Shown here: positions 59,083 through 64,000 of the stretch, in pieces
Layout of the letters: the number at the start of each line of letters is the position of its first letter
Position numbering within the stretch: the stretch's first letter is position 1
Source of the DNA: Nageia nagi
Taxonomy: Eukaryota > Pinophyta
Reading direction: 5' to 3'
DNA length: 64,000 bases
Assembly (NCBI GenBank): GCA_050084985.1
Contig: JBITNC010000001.1
Span: forward strand, 212,412,001 to 212,476,000
Position numbers and translations under genes: made by a program
The notes under the pieces: generated by a model
The model's database searches: none
Told to the model about the DNA's origin: nothing
Seen by the model: only the letters and a program-made list of their open reading frames with translations

Positions 59083-62000
59083 ATCCTTGAATCATTGACA
59101 CACTATGATAGATTGGTGATTCAAAAGTGGACATAGTTTTTGAAAACATTCCTATTTCTCAAAAGGGGTAAACATATTGAGAGGAGTCACTTTCTCTATA
59201 TTAACAAGAGCTTCCCTTCTAGGAAAGTGATGGGAAAGGCTATATGAATCAAAGGCAACATGTCGAGGAACATGTGTTATTTGTTGGTTCTCTAGTTGCA
59301 GCACAAGGGGTTCTAGCATATAATCTATATTCGAGCATATCATGGTTATCTTAAGGTTGCAAATTCCTAAGATATTAATAATGATAGTGGGGAAAGTAGC
59401 TAGGAATCAAATTGGTGGCCCTTTCTCTACAATAATCTATAAGACTCAAATAATAACCAAGAGGGCCCTTATTATATAGTGTCATGGAGAAGATATTGGA
59501 TTTAGTACCAATAGCAACATCAATAATGACTAAGTGCTTAGGGAAGAATAGATGGTATGGCTTGAATCAACCACATGCACCAATTGTAAATATAACCCCC
59601 TATCATCACTATTTTATCACCTTAGAAAGAATGTTCATTTGGAAGGCCAACTATTAAGTATAAGGTGCTTTTGATCACTATGGCCTATGATGGTCCTCAC
59701 ATCATACAATAGATTTTTGTAAGAGGTGGTAAAGAACCCCTATTATATTAAAGCTTTGACCCTATCATAATAATAGGGAAATGGTCAAAATTTGTAATAG
59801 TAAGGTAGAAAAGAGAAAAAAGGGTTATTGTCTTTTCTATCATTAAAGGGGGAAGTGGGCACTAATTGAGGAAGGGGAGAGGAGATAGCACTTTATATAG
59901 AATTACCTCATTCATCCCCTCTACACTTATCTAATAGTAATAAAGAGCTTCATGGATTGCACACACTAACCCAAGGAAAAGGGATACTTAGGAATGAGGA
60001 TTCAATCCAAGATAATATGAGACTAGGTTCCTTCTCCCAAGAAGAGGCACATGAATTGAATCCTACAAATGGGGTGCTAAAATATCTCATTAGCTTATCT
60101 CCTCATACCAAGATTAGGAGAGTGGCAAGTAAGGAAACAACATGACCCAAGGTAGATGTGCATAAAATACCTTCCCTCACATTAGATTAGATAGATTACA
60201 TTGATAAGATACATCCCTTATTTTGCTTTAAGTGATGATAGGAGAATGGGAATAGGCAACTATGTTAGTGATGAATAGAGCAATTTAAATGCAACCCATA
60301 ATTAGGATTAGCCCAATTTGAGTAATAATTCTAGTGGTTTATGAGGGTAAAATAATATAGTTATCATGAGGAAAATGCATCAAGATGGTGGGATGGGTCA
60401 TTCCTCTGATCAAATAATAACCTATCCCTATAGGGGTGCTCTAAAGGAACCAAACCTTGGGGATCATGAGTAATCAAGTATGGTATCTCAATCATCCCTC
60501 CTAAAATAACTAGAGGGGGATATGGATTAGTGACATAATAGGAATGAGAAGTAAGGAAATGAATTGGGATTAGAATGGATTGGTAGTAATAAATAATTAT
60601 TAGGATGAAGTAGTGAGATTAGGGTTATTAGGAGGGAATGGGGGCTTAGCAAGATGAGAAGAGTATAAAGGGGCAAAACTAGAATATCCCATATCCCCTT
60701 TAGCATCATATATTGCTACACCTTCTCTAGTTCAATCAATTCTTATTGGTCAAATCAAATCAACTATTGGGAAAGGCAACCAAACCTAATGATTACCCTT
60801 ATAAAAAACCTTAGTGCTAGATATCTATTATCCACATATTAATAAGGCCCAAGATTGAAAGCATGTGGTGGGGGTAAATAGGGTGAACTAGAATCAATGG
60901 TTGTGTTTGAAATGGGTATATTTGATGGGTTCATCTCATAGCTAGGAAGGGACATGCATTAGAAAGAAGCAATTGGAAAGCATTTCTATTATTATTTAAG
61001 GGACATCAATAATTAGTATGATTAGATAGCTTCACTATTTATAGTTATCATGAGGTGGGGAATCATAGTATTTCTAAGCTATGGTAGGGGCCTACCCCAT
61101 ACTATTATGATTTAGAGGTGGGTAGGAGTGGGCTATGACTAAACCATATTAAAATGGGGGATGGGAAGGAGGTTGTTTATTGTTACAAGTGGGGATGAGG
61201 CATAACTAATGCTCTTAGTGCAAAACTAATCAATTAGTTAGAAGTTTCAAGCCTAGATCAAAGAACTAGTATGGAACATCATTAACCATCATGGCTTCTT
61301 GGAGGGTAGTTGACCTCATGCATTTCTCACTCTACAGCTCAAATCATTAGCTTTTTCATCATTTGTAACATACCATCACTATCTATGGAAAAGCTAGAAC
61401 TTCTCTACTCAAAGTAATTAATCTAAATTGGTGGGCAAATTAGAGCTATGTAGGAAATAGAGATCATAATGCTCAAAATTATAATAACAAGCAAGGAGGA
61501 GACCCCTATTATTCTTTCCCTACCAACAAGAAACACTAGCCTAGAATTATTCTTATTTATAGATTCCATAAACTTGGAAGCAAAATTATTGGGATCAAAG
61601 AAGAATAAGAACTATTGTATTGCTATTATATATTACTTAACTAGAATTGATTTTATAGATATCTACCTCTTGAAATAAGGAATAAAGAGATAATTCTCTA
61701 TTTCATTATTTACTGCTATATACTACTTAACAACTCTAAGAAAAGGGGATGAATAAGTTCTTTATTTCTTGGGGCCAAGTTCTTTATTTCTTTATTTTTT
61801 TATTAAGGTTTTTATTATTTATGTATTAGTGTTAAGGGGAAAAAGTGTGAAATAGATTCATAAGTGGGTGGATTTGTCTCATTATTGCTTCACTTTGGCC
61901 CCATTAGAATATATGGAGGCTAGTTTTGATGGAAAAGATGGTCCTAGTTGCATGAATTGGGACCTTAGAATTCCTAATATATGGTTATGTTGAACCCCCT

Positions 62001-62506
62001 ATCTATTCAAGTCTAAATGGTTTTGTAGCCACCTCCATAACCCCTATTAATTCAAGCTACCCCCTCATTACTATTTAATAGTCTTCTCATTCAACAAAAC
62101 TAAGAGATGGGTAGGGGTATGGTGGTTTAACAGATTAGAACTTCATAAGAGCTACAAATATATGAAAGAAATGGCTCATAGAGGCAACTACCTATATAAG
62201 TTTTACCTACTATGAAATGAGTGTGAACCTAAGGAATATGAAAATGTGCTTTATGATTATGGGGGCACCTACTAGCATGCTCCAACTATTACTGATCTGA
62301 ATTAGATCAAGTTGTCTTTGTAGGATTAGTATGTTGAGCATGTGTGATTGTCATTATTGTCAACACGTGGTTTTGGCTGTGTCTTCACGTAGTAGTATGA
62401 GTTTATTTTCAGATCCCCAGGAGTTTTCTAGAGCAGATAAGCAGGCTTCCAGAATGAAGTGATGACATTCCGGAATGAAATGATAAAGCTCAATGATAAA
62501 GCTCAA

Positions 62507-62640
62507 TTGTGAAAAATCTGGGTTCCGAAGACGGTGAGAGTTGTGAAAAATCTAGGTTCCGAAGACGGTGAAAGTTGTGAAAAATCTGGGTTCCGAAGAA
62601 GGTGAGAATTGTGAAAAATTGGGTTCCGGAGAAAGTGAGT
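62507..62640 (+). repeat. Four ~34-bp tandem units in E4
   Basis: TTGTGAAAAATCTGGGTTCC followed by GAAGACGGTGAGAG, repeated four times with the last unit shortened. A single copy of the same phrase (complement) is in the E1 LTR near 3620. Confidence 0.9.
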
Positions 62641-62653
62641 AGAGCATTCCGGA

Positions 62654-63590
62654 AGCATGAAGATGACATCATGCAGGAAGCATTTTTACTCTACTTCCGG
62701 AGTCTGGAGATGATGACATCATGGTGTAGGTGTTGAAAAGTGCAGAAATAAAAGTGCAGAGATAAAAGTGCGAAGATAAAAGTTCGGAGATAAAAGTCCG
62801 GAGATAAAAGTGCGAAGATAAAAGTGCGAAGATAAAAGTTCAGAGATAAAAGTGCGGAGATAAAAGTTCGGAGACAAAAGTTCGAAGATAAAAGTTCGGA
62901 GATGATGACATCATGCGGGAAGCATTTTTACTCTACTTTCGGAGTCTGGAGATGATGACATCATGGTGTAGGTGTTGAAAAGTTCGGAGATAAAAGTGCG
63001 GAAATAAAAGTGCAGAGATAAAAGTGCGGAGACAAAAGTACGGAGATAAAAGTCTGGAGATAAAAGTCTGGAGATAAAAGTATGGAAATAAAAGTGCGGA
63101 GATAAAAGTGCAGAGATAAAAGTGCGGAGATAAAAGTCCGAAGATAAAGGTCCGAAGATAAAAGTTTGGAGATAAAATTGCGGTGATAAAAGTCCGAAGA
63201 TAAAAGTCCGGAGATAAAAGTGCGAAGATAAAAGTGCGGTGATAAAAGTTCGGAGATAAAAGTTTGGAGATAAAAGTCCAGAGATAAAAGTGCGGTGATA
63301 AAAGTCCGCAGATAAAAGTCCAAAGATAAAAGTTCAGAGACAAAAGTGCAAAGATAAAAGTGCAGTGATAAAAGTCCAGAGATAAAAGTCTGGAGACAAA
63401 AGTGCGAAGATAAAAGTGCGGTGTTAAAAGTCCAGAGATAAAAGTCCAGAGATAAAAGTCTGGAGATAAAAGTCTGAAGATAAAAGTGCAAAGATAAAAG
63501 TGCGATGATAAAAGTTTGGAGATGATGACATCATGCGGGAAGCGTTTTTACTCTACTTTCGGAGTCCAGAGATGATGACATCATGGTGTA
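62654..63590 (+). repeat. 14-bp tandem array with three interspersed TGACATCA cassettes in E4
   Basis: Roughly 50 units of GATAAAAGTGCGGA and variants (GTCCGGA, GTTCGGA, GTCTGGA). They are broken by three cassettes near 62665-62740, 62900-62985 and 63520-63590. Each cassette reads GATGACATCATGC, GGAAGC, TTTTTACTCTACTT, CGGAGTC, then GATGATGACATCATGGTGTA. The two long overlapping minus-strand frames (136 and 176 codons) exist only because the 14-bp unit lacks stops. Confidence 0.93.
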
Positions 63591-63597
63591 TACAATA

Positions 63598-63745
63598 AAG
63601 AGTCCAGAATTATTAGAAATACCATTATGAAGAAGAAAAGAGTCCGGGATTATCAGAAATATCATTATGAAGAAGAAAAGAGTCCAGGATTATCAGAAAT
63701 ATTCATTATGAAGAAGAAAAGAGTCCAGGATTATCAAAAATAATT
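63598..63745 (+). repeat. ~41-bp tandem units in E4
   Basis: AAGAGTCCAGGATTATCAGA followed by AATATCATTATGAAGAAGAA, in about four copies with small changes. Confidence 0.85.
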
Positions 63746-64000
63746 AGATACTATCAAATCTCCAAAATCAGTGGAGGAAGAGCTATACATGTTTGAACAA
63801 ATCTATTTGAGCAATAGGAGCATTCGTCAGTTACAGCAGTTGCAGACTCAGATAGTGAACTCCCTTTGGTGCAGGAGCAGTTACAAATAAGGATTCCATT
63901 TCAGTTTGTTTTTGATGACATGTCATGACAGGAACAGTTTCTCTGGGGTTTTTCTTAATGCATAATGTTTCTCTTGGGTATGAAAGAAAAATGTGAAGTG

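Larger units (their letters stand above)
43842..62357. other. 18.5-kb AT-rich background, no gene
   Basis: The largest block of background. CpG-poor and rich in TAATAGTAGGGG-type words on both strands. No open frame longer than 83 codons and none with a recognisable domain. The supported contents are three tRNA-like remnants (44579-44653, 53945-54018, 59011-59082) and an ATT microsatellite. I looked for rRNA, mitochondrial respiratory genes and ordinary TE domains and saw none by eye. Confidence 0.6.
62358..64000 (+). mobile_element. E4: partial LTR of a related element, cut by the window end
   Basis: From TGTCAACACGTGG at 62358 the sequence changes abruptly to GC-richer DNA. It contains, inverted relative to E1 and in the same sense-orientation as E2, the shared LTR words: ATGAGTTTATTTTCAGATCC, then GTAGAGCATTCCGGAAGC and GATGACATCATG. 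The left border TG is inferred, with ATTAT (62353-62357) as the expected target duplication. If the sense is plus, the end (63930-64000, TCTCTGGGGTTTTTC) may be R-U5. No gene or second LTR is in the window, so orientation is tentative. Confidence 0.65.

Noticed and set aside
62933-63491. Two overlapping minus-strand frames of 136 and 176 codons, rich in FYLRTFIS repeats
   Set aside because: They arise from a 14-bp tandem repeat free of stops, which is open in several frames; the period is not a multiple of three and the proteins are the same DNA read in two frames.

Overview
The window looks like nuclear DNA of a land plant with a large, repeat-rich genome. The evidence is: plant-type Ty3/gypsy retrotransposons of the Tat-like, non-chromodomain lineage; LTRs of 0.8 to 2.1 kb; a plant mobile domain (PMD) gene remnant; strong CpG depletion of old sequence; and degraded plant-mitochondrial-type tRNAs. 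I cannot name the species. No intact ordinary host gene is visible.

Layout. An AT-rich, CpG-poor background (1-3444, 22062-22602, 30971-36298, 43842-62357) is cut by four LTR elements. (1) E1, 3445-22056, + strand: an 18.6 kb autonomous-type element with 2.1 kb LTRs and TSD CCATT. It carries gag, protease, RT, a double RNase H, integrase and then an unrecognised ORF made of two related halves; the coding region is broken by stops and frameshifts. (2) E2, 22608-30965, - strand: a very young element (1420-bp LTRs, four differences seen, TSD ACTAT). It has an intact Gag ORF and an intact 1158-codon ORF but no protease, RT or integrase. (3) E3, 36299-43841, + strand: an old element with decayed gag, no visible pol, an antisense PMD-type pseudogene with a 502-bp internal duplication, and 40-bp and 10-bp tandem arrays. 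(4) E4, from 62358 past the window end: one partial LTR with a 14-bp satellite-like array.

Background. Three places in it read as decayed tRNAs: an initiator-type trnfM(CAU) at 53945-54018, a trnQ(UUG) at 59011-59082, both closest to plant mitochondrial genes, and a bacterial-type trnC at 1920-1995, a type also known from plant mitochondria. A fourth tRNA-like piece (44579-44653) is unassigned. Most differences from the expected genes are C-to-T or G-to-A. I infer that much of the background could be old mitochondrial DNA moved to the nucleus, decayed by deamination and then invaded by retrotransposons. This is a hypothesis.

How the parts relate. E2 and E3 lack a polymerase and would need enzymes supplied in trans by an E1-like or related element. 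E1, E2 and E4 LTRs share a repeated U3 module with TGACGTCA-like sites and TCCGGA motifs. Its orientation relative to transcription is the same in E2 and (as read here) E4 but opposite in E1, so E1's LTR may have captured an E2-like LTR fragment. E2 with its large unexplained second ORF, the antisense PMD gene of E3 and the possible mitochondrial origin of the background are the most interesting points.
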